Positions 13,401 through 23,590 of a stretch of DNA of 64,000 nucleotides are shown here, piece by piece (the first letter of the stretch is position 1; every line of letters starts with the position of its first letter). The stretch is from the NCBI GenBank assembly GCA_943735955.1, contig OX030962.1, positions 2,134,610 through 2,198,609 of the forward strand, in the 5' to 3' direction. The position numbers were made by a program, and so were the translations under genes. This DNA comes from Piscicola geometra (Eukaryota > Annelida > Clitellata > Hirudinida > Piscicolidae). The notes under the pieces were generated by a model. That model made no database searches. It worked only from the letters and a program-made list of their open reading frames with translations, and had not been told where the DNA came from.

Positions 13401-16400
13401 GTTGAATGGGGTGTTTATGTTGTTGTTGCTGTTGTTGGTAGTGGTGGTAGTAATAGTGGTGACAGTGGTGGTGGTAGTTTTGATAGTAGTGGCGGGTACG
13501 AATGTAGTGTTGTTGTGCTTGTTGGCGTGGAAGAGTCTCGAGGCGTCTGCCTTCGACTTGGATGGTCTGCCCATCTTGATGGCTGCGGATGAGGAGGAGG
13601 AAGAGGAGGAGGAGGAGGAGGAGGAGGAGGAGGAGGAGGAGGAAGAGGAGGAGGAGGAGGAGGAAGAGGAGGAAGAGGAGGAGGAGGAGGAAGAGGAGGA
13701 GGAGGAGGAGGAGGAGGAAGAGGAGGAGGAGGAGGAGGAGGAGGAGGAGGAGGAGGAGGAGGAGGAGGAGGAGGAGGAGGAGGAGGAGGAGGAGGAGGAG
13801 GAGGAGAAGGATGAGGAGGCGGAGGAGGAGGAAGGAAGATGAAAAGGAGGATGAGAAAAAAGAGGAGGAAGGAAAATGAAGAGAAGGAGGAGGAAGAGGA
13901 AGAAGAGAAGAAAGGAGGAAGAGGATGAGAAGGATGATTAGAGCGCACAAGGGATGAATCGATTTATGTTTAGAAAATATTTTATTTAAACCCTTTAAAA
14001 CTAATCTGAAGTTACATTGTACATTTCATTGAGAAGCTCAACTCCTCTAACCACTGTTCACTTCCCGCCTAAACATCCCCACGCAAGCACAACCTCACCC
14101 CCTCTACGATACACCACCACCATCACCACCACGCCCACACGCACCATCTCGCGACATGCCCATTCCGAGGCACTTCTGGTAACGGCAATAGCGGCAGGAA
14201 TTCCTCGTCTGCGGGTTGATGAGGCAGGACTTGAACTGTTTGCAAGAGTAAGACGCGTGTTCCGTCAACCCTCGCCGGAAGAATTTCTGTGTGAGTGGGT
14301 GAATGGGGGGGTTGATGGAAGAGAGGGGTTGATGGGGAGGGGGGGGGGTTGGAAGAGAGGTTGATAGGGAGGTGGGTGAAAAAGAGGTTGATGGGGGGGG
14401 GTTGAAAGAGAGGGGTTGATGGGGGGGGTTGGAAAAGAGGGGTTGATGGGGGGGGGGGGGGGGTTGGAAAAGAGGGGTTGATGGGGGGGGGGGGGGTGGA
14501 AGAGAGGGGTTGATGGGGAAGAGGGTGAGTTAGTGAGGATGCTAGAAAAATGTAGGTAGGTGAAAGATAAAGAAGGAATTAGTGATGAATTTAAAGGGTA
14601 GGTAAAAGGCAGAGAAGAGGTGAAAAAGTAAGGGATTTAAAGACATGTGGGTCAAAAAGAGAAAAAGAGACAATGGGGTGAATGTAGGTGGGTAAGAGAA
14701 GAAGAGATAATGGGGTGACGGTAGGTGCGTAGGAGTAGAAGAGATAATGGGGTGAATGTAGGTTATATAAGAGTGTGGCTTAAAAAGCTTAAAAAAGAAT
14801 TTGATTGATTAATTAATCAATTAATTGATGCATCCATGTATTTGTTCAGCTCTGCAAATAGTCCTTGGGTCATCATAATCATCATCAAAAGCACAATAAC
14901 CTCCCACACATCATCATTATCGCCATCAAACTCACCCCCTCCACCCTCATCATCATCATCATCATCATCACCAGCACGCTACTTTCTGCAGCACACCTCT
15001 GTTGATCATTTCTACAAAACGCCTTCAGAACGCAGCGCTTAATTGCCTCTATCTCGAACAGTGACGAGTTTAGCTGACGAGAAACGAGCATTAGCCATTG
15101 AAATCGGCGAGGTTAACGCTCAAAAAGACACTAATTCCTGGGATTCATTTCACCGCACCAATGCCTTCCTAATGCGTACCGAGGGGTTCGGAAGAGGCCT
15201 AGATAGACGGCCGTCACGCCAACCTACCACGGCATCTTGCCACACGCTGCTTTGAGTGCACTACAATGGCTTCCTGAGGCTTTGCCTCTATCGCCACGCT
15301 CTTCTTTTCACCTCTTTTCTCTGCATCTTCTCATCTACTCTCTCGTGTCTTTCTCCCTTCCACCACTCAAGGGCATTCAGTGAGAAAATGTCGCCTACCA
15401 CTCTCTCTCCTCCACCATCACTCAACACCACCCCACCCGGTGAACCAGCCCCCCCCCCTGACTACTCCCCTCCCCTCCTTTCACACAACCCCTCACTCAC
15501 CCCTTTCCACCCCCCCCCCTACCCACTACCTTGCAGCCCTCACACGTGACGGCTCCGAAGTGGACACCGTTGGCGATGTCATAGCACACGACACACGCCT
15601 GCTGACCCTCCTTCACCTGCACCTCTGCCGGACGCGCTGGTGGGTGGTTGGGGGAAGGGGGGGTGGTGGAGGGTGGTTTAGTGGTTGGGTGGGGGTGGTT
15701 GGGTGGGTGTGGAGTGGGTGGGTGGGTTGGGTAGGTGGGTGGGTTGGGTGGGATGGTGGGGTGGGTGGTTTGGTGGTTGGGGTGGGTGGTTGGGTGGGTG
15801 GGTGGGTGGGTGATTGGGTGGGTTGTTGGGTGGGGGTGGGTGGTTGGGTGGGAGTGGGTGGTCGGTGGAGTGTGGGGTGGGAGGTGTTGGAGTGTGGGGT
15901 GGGTGGTTGGGTGGGAGGGTGCGGTGGGTTGGGTGTGATGGGTGGGTGGGTGTGGTGGGTTGGGTGTGATGGGTGGGTTGGTGTAATGGGGTGGGTGGGT
16001 GTGATGGGGTGGGTGGTTGGGGGTGAGTGGGGGGGGGGGTGGTTAGGTGGGGGTGGATGGGGATGGTTTGGTGGGTGGTTGGGTGGGTGGAGATGGTGGT
16101 GATGATAGTGATAGTGGTGATAGTGGTAGTGATGATAAGTGGTAGAGAAGGGAGAGATAAATGGAAATTGGTGGTGTAGAAATGAGATAGTGCAGTAGAT
16201 CAATGAAAATGCTCACCCCTTTTTTGATTATTCTTAATTTTATTTAATTTCTGGAAGAGCATTTAATAATTTATTCGAAATTACCACGAAAAAGACTTAA
16301 ATCCCCTCACGAAAACCCCTAGCGACGTCTAAAGAACACGAGAACAAATTCAATTTAAGTATTCATACGAACTACTAAGCTTCAAGAACATAAAACCATG

Positions 16401-18967
16401 AAGATGATGATGACGACGACGATGATGATGACGATGATGATGACGGTGATGATGATGATAATGATGATGATGATGACTCATCAGAAATAATAAAATTTAT
16501 TGATTTTTCAAAGGATTAAGTTCTTATACTCAAACTCAATCAAATTGTCATGATAAAGCCTTATGAGTTAGGAAGAAAAAGATGAAACGATGATGATGAC
16601 GATGAGGATGATGATGATGATGATGAGGATGATGATGATGATAAATATGATAACGAAGGTAGCTTGAGCGATGATGATGATGATGACTCTTATCACGACA
16701 TCATGAAATAAAATCCTCATCTAGAGATTTAATTTGACAAGTGAAGTTATTAAACTCCGCCCATCACCCTTCCACAACTCCTCATTTCCTCCCTCTCTCG
16801 ACCTCCCCTTTCTCTCTCTGATTAAACTAATCCAACCTTAAACGACCATTACCGCGCCAACCCCAGATTTCTCCCGATAAAACCCTCCATTATAATCCAC
16901 CCTAAGCCCTCTACTAGCCTCCCTCCCTCCCACTCTACTACCCCACCCCCCTCCTCTTACTCCCGATACACCCTTCAACCCTCCCTCCCTCCCCTCACAC
17001 GCAACACACAACCAACCAACTGCCCACCACGCACCTTTCTTCCACATGCCGATCTGGCTACACTTTTTGTAGCGGCAGAACTTGCATTTAGTTCGGTTCT
17101 GGGGCGTGATGGCGCAATCACCTGTCGCCTTGCACTTGAACGTTTTGCACACAGCGCCGTAGCGAAGGAAAAACATCTGGAGCGAGGAGAAAGAGTGTGA
17201 GTGGTGAAATGGTTGATGAGTGGTGATGGGGTGGTTGATGGGGTGGTTGATGTGTGGTGATGTGTGGTGATGAGGTGGTTGATGAGTGTTGATGAGTGGT
17301 GATGGGGTGGTTGATGAGTGGTGATGAGGTGGTTGATGAGTGTTGATGAGTGGTGATGGGGTGGTTGATGAGTGTTGATGAGTGGTGATGAGGTGGTTGA
17401 TGAGTGTTGATGAGTGGTGATGAGGTGGTTGATGAGTGTTGATGAGTGGTGATGGGGTGGTTGATGAGTGGTGATGGGTGGTTGATGAGTGGTGATGGGG
17501 TGGTTGAGGATGAAATTGATGAAATTTTGATGAGTGCTGGGTGGTTGAGTTGAAGATAATTGGTTAGTTGAATATCCCGATGGTTGCATGGTGGATGGTG
17601 GAGTAGCAGTAATGATCAAATGAGCGTTCATGCTTAGGGTGAATGGGAGTTTGTTGGATAGTGGTTGAAAGTTTAAAATGCAGTAACAGTACCCTACACC
17701 ACCCCTCCTTCCCCCAAACAACAAAGCAACGACAAAGACTTCTGAAACACACATTGTGGCATCAAGTGTTTACTCAACTCATACAACCCTCAAGATTCCG
17801 ATCAAGCTAAACAAATCGATGATGGTGATGACGATGATGATGGCGATGATGATGATGGCGATGATGATGATACAGATGCTTTCATGCACAAACAAAAAAA
17901 TACAAAGTGATTGTTTTATGGGTAGTAGTACTAGTAGTTTTATTATTATAATTAGTAAACTTGTTATAATAATTCTTATTATCTCATCATACAAGGCCCT
18001 TTGATGGGAGGAAGGAAAGGGGGGGGGCTTAGAGCACGTGGTGCATTGATGACGTCACGATGAACAGCCTACAATTAAGGACCATGGGGTAAGAAGCTGT
18101 TGAATGCCTTATTAAAGTGAATGCATGATTGGCATGCGTTTAATTGCTGCATTGTTCATCTAACTACCATGCATGCCATATCATATTTAGGTCCTTTCTT
18201 GTGTTACATTTTTTAAATATGTTTTTATACTATAACCTGCCTGCTAACAGCATAACCATTAACATCATAATCATCGGCATCATCATCATCACCAGCATCA
18301 TCATCATCGACACCAGCATCATCATCATCACCTTGCAAGGGACGCAGACGACAGAGCCGAAGAGAGAACTGACCGAAGAGTCGCCACAAACTTTGCACAC
18401 CATGCCGTCGAGCATCGTAGCATTATTATCATCACCACCCTCGTTGTTGTAGTTGTTGTTGGTGTTGTTGTTGAGGTTATTGATGGTATCCTTAAGTTTG
18501 TTGCTTTTGGTGTCGTCATTTTGGTTTGTTAAGTGGTTGTTGTTGCTGTTGTTCTTGAGCTTGTTGTTGTTGCCTTGGTAGTTGTGACTGCTTGTTTGTT
18601 GTTGTTGTTGTTGTTGTTGTTGTGTAGTTGTTTCCTTTTCCTTGCAAGGGTCATGGAAAGGATTCAGGTCGTTGTAGTTGTTGTATATTTCATCTCCGCC
18701 ATCATCATCATCATCATCATCGTTGTTGCTGTTGTTGTTGCTGTTGTTGTTGCTGTTGCTAAGTTCCTTTTTAAATTTTTTAGTTTTACTTTTTATCCCT
18801 TTCGCATGCCAATCTAGCGCGTCTTGACAGAAATTTTTCGAATCATCATCACCACCACCACATCCACCTCCGCCATTTTCATCATCTTCACTTTTAGTTG
18901 TATTTTCAGTTTTAAAATCCTTCATCAACACTTCTCTTCTTTCATTCAATTCTTTTATTCCTGCCAT
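4387..18967 (-). CDS. 2DBD nuclear receptor (two tandem zinc-finger DNA-binding domains)
   Basis: Ligand-regulated transcription factor family; the ligand is unknown. Ten exons: 18967-18332, 17176-17035, 15636-15530, 14286-14145, 13582-10674, 10043-9885, 8947-8827, 6737-6492, 4884-4804, 4538-4387 (4695 nt, frame intact, 1564 aa). Residues 1-190 are an Asn/Asp/Gln-rich A/B region. DBD1 (about 191-255) and DBD2 (about 274-342) each have the full C-x2-C-x13-C-x2-C and C-x5-C-x9-C-x2-C pattern, joined by about 18 residues. P-boxes read CVPCKM and CEGCKK. DBD2 ends with GMSRDAIKMGRPSKSK. A 970-aa Asn/Gln hinge exon precedes the LBD (1313-1564), which carries the signature LPGFTQLSQSDQATLI and YPGLENPSMINDLRQKVL. 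No AF-2 helix is visible at the C-terminus. Tandem DBDs define the 2DBD receptor group. The start chosen is the first ATG of the DBD1 exon; more N-terminal coding is possible. Confidence 0.93.
4885..6411. repeat. GTGGTT/GGCAGTGAAGGTGGAA minisatellite in receptor intron 8
   Basis: About 1.5 kb of nested 6-, 12- and 18-bp units built from GTGGTT, GGCAGTGA and AAAGTGATG. It starts at the acceptor of the 4884-4804 exon, so the 3' splice site lies inside the array. Read on the receptor's sense strand it is G-poor (AACCACCACC, TTCACTGCC). Long His-, Pro/Ser- and Thr-rich open frames across it are artefacts of the repeat. Confidence 0.97.
6762..7060. repeat. GTGTGGTTGAGTTGTG minisatellite
   Basis: Units of about 16 bp in receptor intron 7, directly upstream (sense strand) of the acceptor at 6738. 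On the sense strand they read CCACAACTCAACCACA. Confidence 0.9.
7175..8712. mobile_element. hAT-superfamily DNA transposon, decayed copy with target-site duplications
   Basis: The element spans 7183-8704. Its 12-bp terminal inverted repeats are TAGAGGTCGGAC (7183-7194) and GTCCGACCTCTA (8693-8704). It is flanked by a perfect 8-bp duplication, GACCACCC, at 7175-7182 and 8705-8712; 8-bp duplications and TAGAG-like termini are hAT features. Both ends carry clustered CCCGTTCCCG motifs in the same orientation, and the right end adds paired palindromes CCCGCGGG and GGGTACCC. The interior is AT-rich and contains a broken transposase. It sits in receptor intron 7, between the exons at 8827-8947 and 6492-6737. 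Confidence 0.92.
7560..7877 (-). pseudogene. hAT transposase C-terminal fragment, frameshifted
   Basis: Minus-strand frames encode a hAT dimerisation-domain pattern. One frame from 7877 gives YKDVLFYWSKM, FKIQQEVAKIC; after a frame change near 7650 another gives ISASYIPCERNFSICGRL, SDPKSSHLKAETLNGL. The motif S-x-x-(S/C)-E-R-x-F-S is characteristic of hAT transposases. The frame break and missing N-terminal domains mark it as a relic. Confidence 0.82.
10050..10130. repeat. GTGGTTGTGGTAGTT short array
   Basis: A 15-bp unit repeats just beyond the acceptor of the 10043-9885 exon. On the sense strand it reads AACTACCACAACCAC, again G-poor. Confidence 0.85.
13583..13830. repeat. (GGA)n array forming a ~240-nt intronic polypyrimidine tract
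   Basis: Nearly pure GGA/GAA on the + strand; on the receptor's sense strand it is (TCC/TTC)n leading straight into the acceptor TCCGCAG before the hinge exon. Polypurine composition extends to about 13925. Confidence 0.96.
14287..14525. repeat. G-run minisatellite (GGGGTTGATGGGGGGG units)
   Basis: Units of GGTTGATGGGGGG with GGAAAAGAG spacers, including homopolymers of about 12-14 G. On the receptor's sense strand these are C runs directly upstream of the DBD2 second-finger exon. Homopolymer lengths are assembly-sensitive. Confidence 0.9.
15637..16090. repeat. GGGTGGTTGGGTGG minisatellite
   Basis: About 450 bp of GGGTGGGTGGTT-type repeats, immediately upstream (sense strand) of the DBD2 first-finger exon acceptor at 15637. 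Confidence 0.95.
16395..16690. repeat. GATGATGAC trinucleotide tracts
   Basis: Three separated clusters of GATGAT/GACGAT repeats inside receptor intron 2. Confidence 0.85.
17190..17525. repeat. GTTGATGAGTGGTGATGAGGTG minisatellite
   Basis: Units of about 22 bp (GATGAGTGGTGATGGGGTGGTT variants) just upstream, on the sense strand, of the DBD1 second-finger exon acceptor at 17177. Confidence 0.94.
18035..18057. promoter_or_regulatory. E-box and CRE pair in receptor intron 1
   Basis: CACGTG at 18035-18040 and a perfect palindromic CRE, TGACGTCA, at 18050-18057. Possible enhancer or internal promoter; function not shown. Confidence 0.3.
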
Positions 18968-19139
18968 CACATTTTTGAGTTTGTCATCTCCCTAGGACTG
19001 AGTCATCTTTCCACATTTGCAGGTATTCCACATCCTCTAAGTTGTTGTTAATATTATTAGTTGTAGTCGTATTATTGTTATTGCTATTAACGCTCCCCCC
19101 CCATTAAATGTATTATTATTATTAGTATTATTGTCCGTA

Positions 19140-19610
<471 letters not shown>

Positions 19611-21875
19611 AAGCGCCTGGGGGGATATATTGCCTGGCCTATTAATCCGACGAAGGCAAACAAGTGCCGAGGAGCCTCAATATACGCTTGGAAAACACGG
19701 ACGGCACTTTAATTGCATTTTTCAATTCACTTTTATCTTTTGATTTTATTTATTTCTTTAATAATTTATCTTATTTTCCATAAAATGCGTTTTTCATTCG
19801 TTACCACACTTTTCTTTTTTGCAGGCTAGGTCCAGATTTAATTATAAGTATCAAGAAACCGCCATGGAATTTCAATTATGATGTACGCCTTGGAAGCATG
19901 CGTGCGTGCGTGTAAGTTTGCGTCTGTGTGTCTGAGTGTCTGTCTGTGTGCGTCTGGAGGTGTCAAGAGAGTCGTGACTTCACATGCCACAGTGGCTTGA
20001 CGAGGTTCCGCGTGGATGGCCGCTTGAAGGCGCTACCATCACAAATCGGAAATGATACGCGCGTCTTGAGTTAATTGACATGTTAACGGTGCCTTTATGA
20101 GTTTTGGTGTGAATAATGCGGGCGATTAGACGCTTAATCCTTGCTTGCAGATGTGTGAATGAAAGATAAATGCTTTTTTAGGTGAGAAGGTGTTCTGAGT
20201 TTATAGAGAAATGCCTGTGTGAGTTCTCAAGGAGAGTAAGTTCGAGTAAATGATCGATGGGATCGGATGCTCAAGACGTGTTCCGATGCGTTTTTGATAT
20301 CTTTAAAGCATAATCTACTCGTCTCCATGGATACGTGAAAATACTTTTTGAAGAAACTAATGAAGAAACAAGGAAATGCTTTCCACTATGATTGCCTGCA
20401 CGTCCATCATGTCTGTGTTTTCTTGCAGCCTTCTCCGTCCACCCTTAAACCATTCACCCCTCGATCATGTGTTTCAGTCAACCCCCGTCAACACTGCCTG
20501 AGTATTGACCTTGCTCCGTTCATACTTGCAAATGCCTTTCGTCCGAAACAAACACAAATCTTCATTTAAAAAACGCAAGTGACTTATACATTCAGGGAGC
20601 TGAATGCCTTCACATGCTCACAGAATGTCTTAGGAAGAGTTTGAATGCAACAAAGTTGTCGGAGTTGGAATTTATTCTATTCTTTGTAGAGTGTATGCAA
20701 CATTAGTTATATGGTTATATATATATTTGTGTAGTTTAACTATATTGCATTGCAACGTTAGTTATATGGCTACGTAAACTGCAGTGATAGTTCAATAGGG
20801 AGAATTGAAACACTCGAAGGAGCGATACCTGAATACAATAAAGATACCTCGTGACGGTGTAAAAAAACTCCGTAAAATATGCAAAGAATTGTAAAAAAAC
20901 ACATTATTAAAGAGATGTATGTGGTGTTTTATTATTCAAGTACTTAGCAGACTGTGGACGTTTCGCTGTATGTTTATGTGTGAGGAGTGTTGCAAAGGTT
21001 GAGTTCTTGCATAAAGACGATGCGAGAGTTTTTATAGAGAAAGAACTTAAAACTTGAGTAATTTTCAAATTTTTAGTTTCATCTTGACATTAACAAATTG
21101 CTTTAATGAAGCTGATGATGGATAAGTTAGGAGTAGTGGAAAAGGCAAAGGCCAAAAATAGAAAGATGGTTGGCTTCATTGAAGGGGGAAGTATTGTATT
21201 TAGAGAATTAATCTTGCATCATCTTCCTCTCAATAACCTCAAAAACAGGTACAAAGATGAAGAAATTTGAAGTTTTTTCTGTCTTTTTTCTTTAATCTTC
21301 CTTTATGAACATTTAAGATGATTAAAAAATTATTGATTTTTTACAGAAGACAAAAATAATAAAATTGAAAAGTAAGAAAAAGAAATTGTGGAAGTTTGAA
21401 CTGCACTGAATTCGATTTTATTTTTTTCCAACCATGGGTTAAAAATATACATAAAATTATTAATTTAAAAAAACAATACAAATTAAGTAGTCATTGGCAT
21501 TGAAATGAGAAAAAAATACATTACTTTTTTCCCTTCTTTTCTTGAACCCTAAACCTTAGCCTTATTCTAACCCCACCATTAATTTATAATTTATATTTTC
21601 CGCTTTATTCCAAGACCATTGTCGATTTCAATACATATGTTGGAAATGACTACAATGTAGTCAATCCATGCATATTCAAAGCGCACCTAAAGTTTTACTT
21701 ACTGAGTTGAAAAACTCTTGATCTGCACACAAACATCAGGGCTTTAAATGTTTAACTTTCATCTTACATAAATTGAGATTTTTTTAAAAAAAGTTAATTT
21801 TTTTCCTGAAAGTAGCTAGAATTTTATTGATTTATTTTAAAATAATTGTGATAAAAATAGATTGGTATGAAAAAA

Positions 21876-21936
21876 AAGTTGAATGTTAATTCAATTTTAA
21901 TTAAGGCTTAATTAAAATTGAATTAACATTCAACTT
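21876..21936. repeat. Perfect 61-bp palindrome
   Basis: The left arm 21876-21905 and right arm 21907-21936 are exact reverse complements (30 bp each) around one G at 21906. The outer ends read AAGTTGAATG...CATTCAACTT and the centre is TTAAG-G-CTTAA. It is AT-rich and cruciform-prone. Confidence 0.97.
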
Positions 21937-23394
21937 AAGCTTACTAAAATAATTAAATATAATTGTTTCCATGCTTAAAATAATAAAATACAAACTGTTT
22001 TGTGTTTTAGTTCTGTGTTCATAGATTCATTTATAAATGATTGAAATAACACTTTTTGGGAATTTTGAAAAGTAAATGAGGCCAGAAGATTGTTTTTTTA
22101 ATTTTAACATTGCATTTATGATTAATTGCTGAGCCTTGATGTCGATCTATAAATAATTCTTAATAAACACTTGATGAAGTATCGTAAAATTGTAAAAATA
22201 AATATTTAATTTATATAAAAAGTACTTACTGTTACAGCCTAAGTTTTCTTTATTTCAAAGTTATGTTGAAAACAGATCTTCTAAATGTAAAAGATACGAC
22301 TACTAACCAAACAATATATATATTTAAACATATGCAATTGAAACTGCTTATATTTTGTTAAACTGATCCAATTAGATTTAATCAATAAAAATAACAACTG
22401 AAATGTATACTTATTATTTTTAATTTTACTAAATTATCTCATTAAAAAATTATAAGTTCTAAAATGACGATATGAATGAAAGTTGTCCTTAGTAGAGAAA
22501 TATTTTTATTTTTGCATAAGTTTTTTAAAAGTTTAGTCGTATTACTATAACCTAATATTTAATTTTATTACAACAATTATTTTTATTAATAATGTTTTTA
22601 TGAACAAAATTCTTTTTAAATTTCATGAAACTTCAAACACAAACATGATGAAATTCGTTTTTTTTTAGAAGAATTGATCATTCATTTTGCATAGAGCAAG
22701 AAATAAAAAAATAATTTGACATACAGAGTAGCAAAAAAAATAATAAAATAAAAGACATCAAATGTTGATTAATCAGTCGATTGCGGTTAAAAACCTATTT
22801 CCAAAAAGTGAGTGAACGTTATTTGAACTGAGACATGAAACACTAAACAAACAGTAAGACTGAACTCGTTATAGATTGGCTAATGATCAGACAAACCTTA
22901 ACACAGAATGAATGCTTTGAAAAAGGAGCATTGTATCAGTCAGCATAAAAATGATGAAATGAATAGAAGCTGATGAATACCACTTAAAAAGAATCCAAAA
23001 CACTGACGACACACTTAAAAATCGGTTAATTCACGACTATTGTACGTTAATGTACGTGATGAAACTTTTTATACAAATCAAAGAAGAATTAAATATGGCT
23101 TAAAACCAGTGATAAAGTCTAGCAGAGATTCACATGTAACACTTAAATAGTACTTTTCAAATGCACCTCACACAGACACTTAAAATAATATATGGAAAAA
23201 GAGGCAATATAAAATAGCATTGCTTGGTCTTGGGAAAGGCATTTTCCTGATGATAATGATGACGAAACGAGATGACGTAATAATGTAACGTCATATGTAC
23301 AAAAAACTTGCATAAATGAATGATCACACTCAAGTAGCACTAAAACTTCAACTGATGATTAATACAAATAAGTCATTACTACTTGAAACCCATG

Positions 23395-23580
23395 CACCAT
23401 CTCATCCCCATTTATACACCATCACATCCCCATCCCCATTTATACACCATCACATCCCCATCCATATACCATCACATCCCCATCTATACACCATCACATA
23501 CCAAACCATCCCCATCCTTTCACCAAACGATCCCCATCCTTTCACCAAACCATCCCAACTATTCACCAAACCACCCCATC
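23395..23580. repeat. CATCCCCATTTATACACCATCA minisatellite
   Basis: Irregular repeats of CATCACATCCCCAT and CCAAACCATCCCCATCC just past the Van Gogh stop codon. Confidence 0.85.
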
Positions 23581-23590
23581 CGTCCACACC

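Noticed and set aside
13246..13950. Poly-Glu, poly-Arg, poly-Leu and poly-Pro frames
   Set aside because: GGA/TCC microsatellite; only the receptor exon from 13582 downward is coding.
19805..19900. Strong acceptor-like TTTTCTTTTTTGCAG on the + strand
   Set aside because: The following sequence has stops in all frames within a few codons (only ATGGAATTTCAATTATGA follows). At most a non-coding exon.
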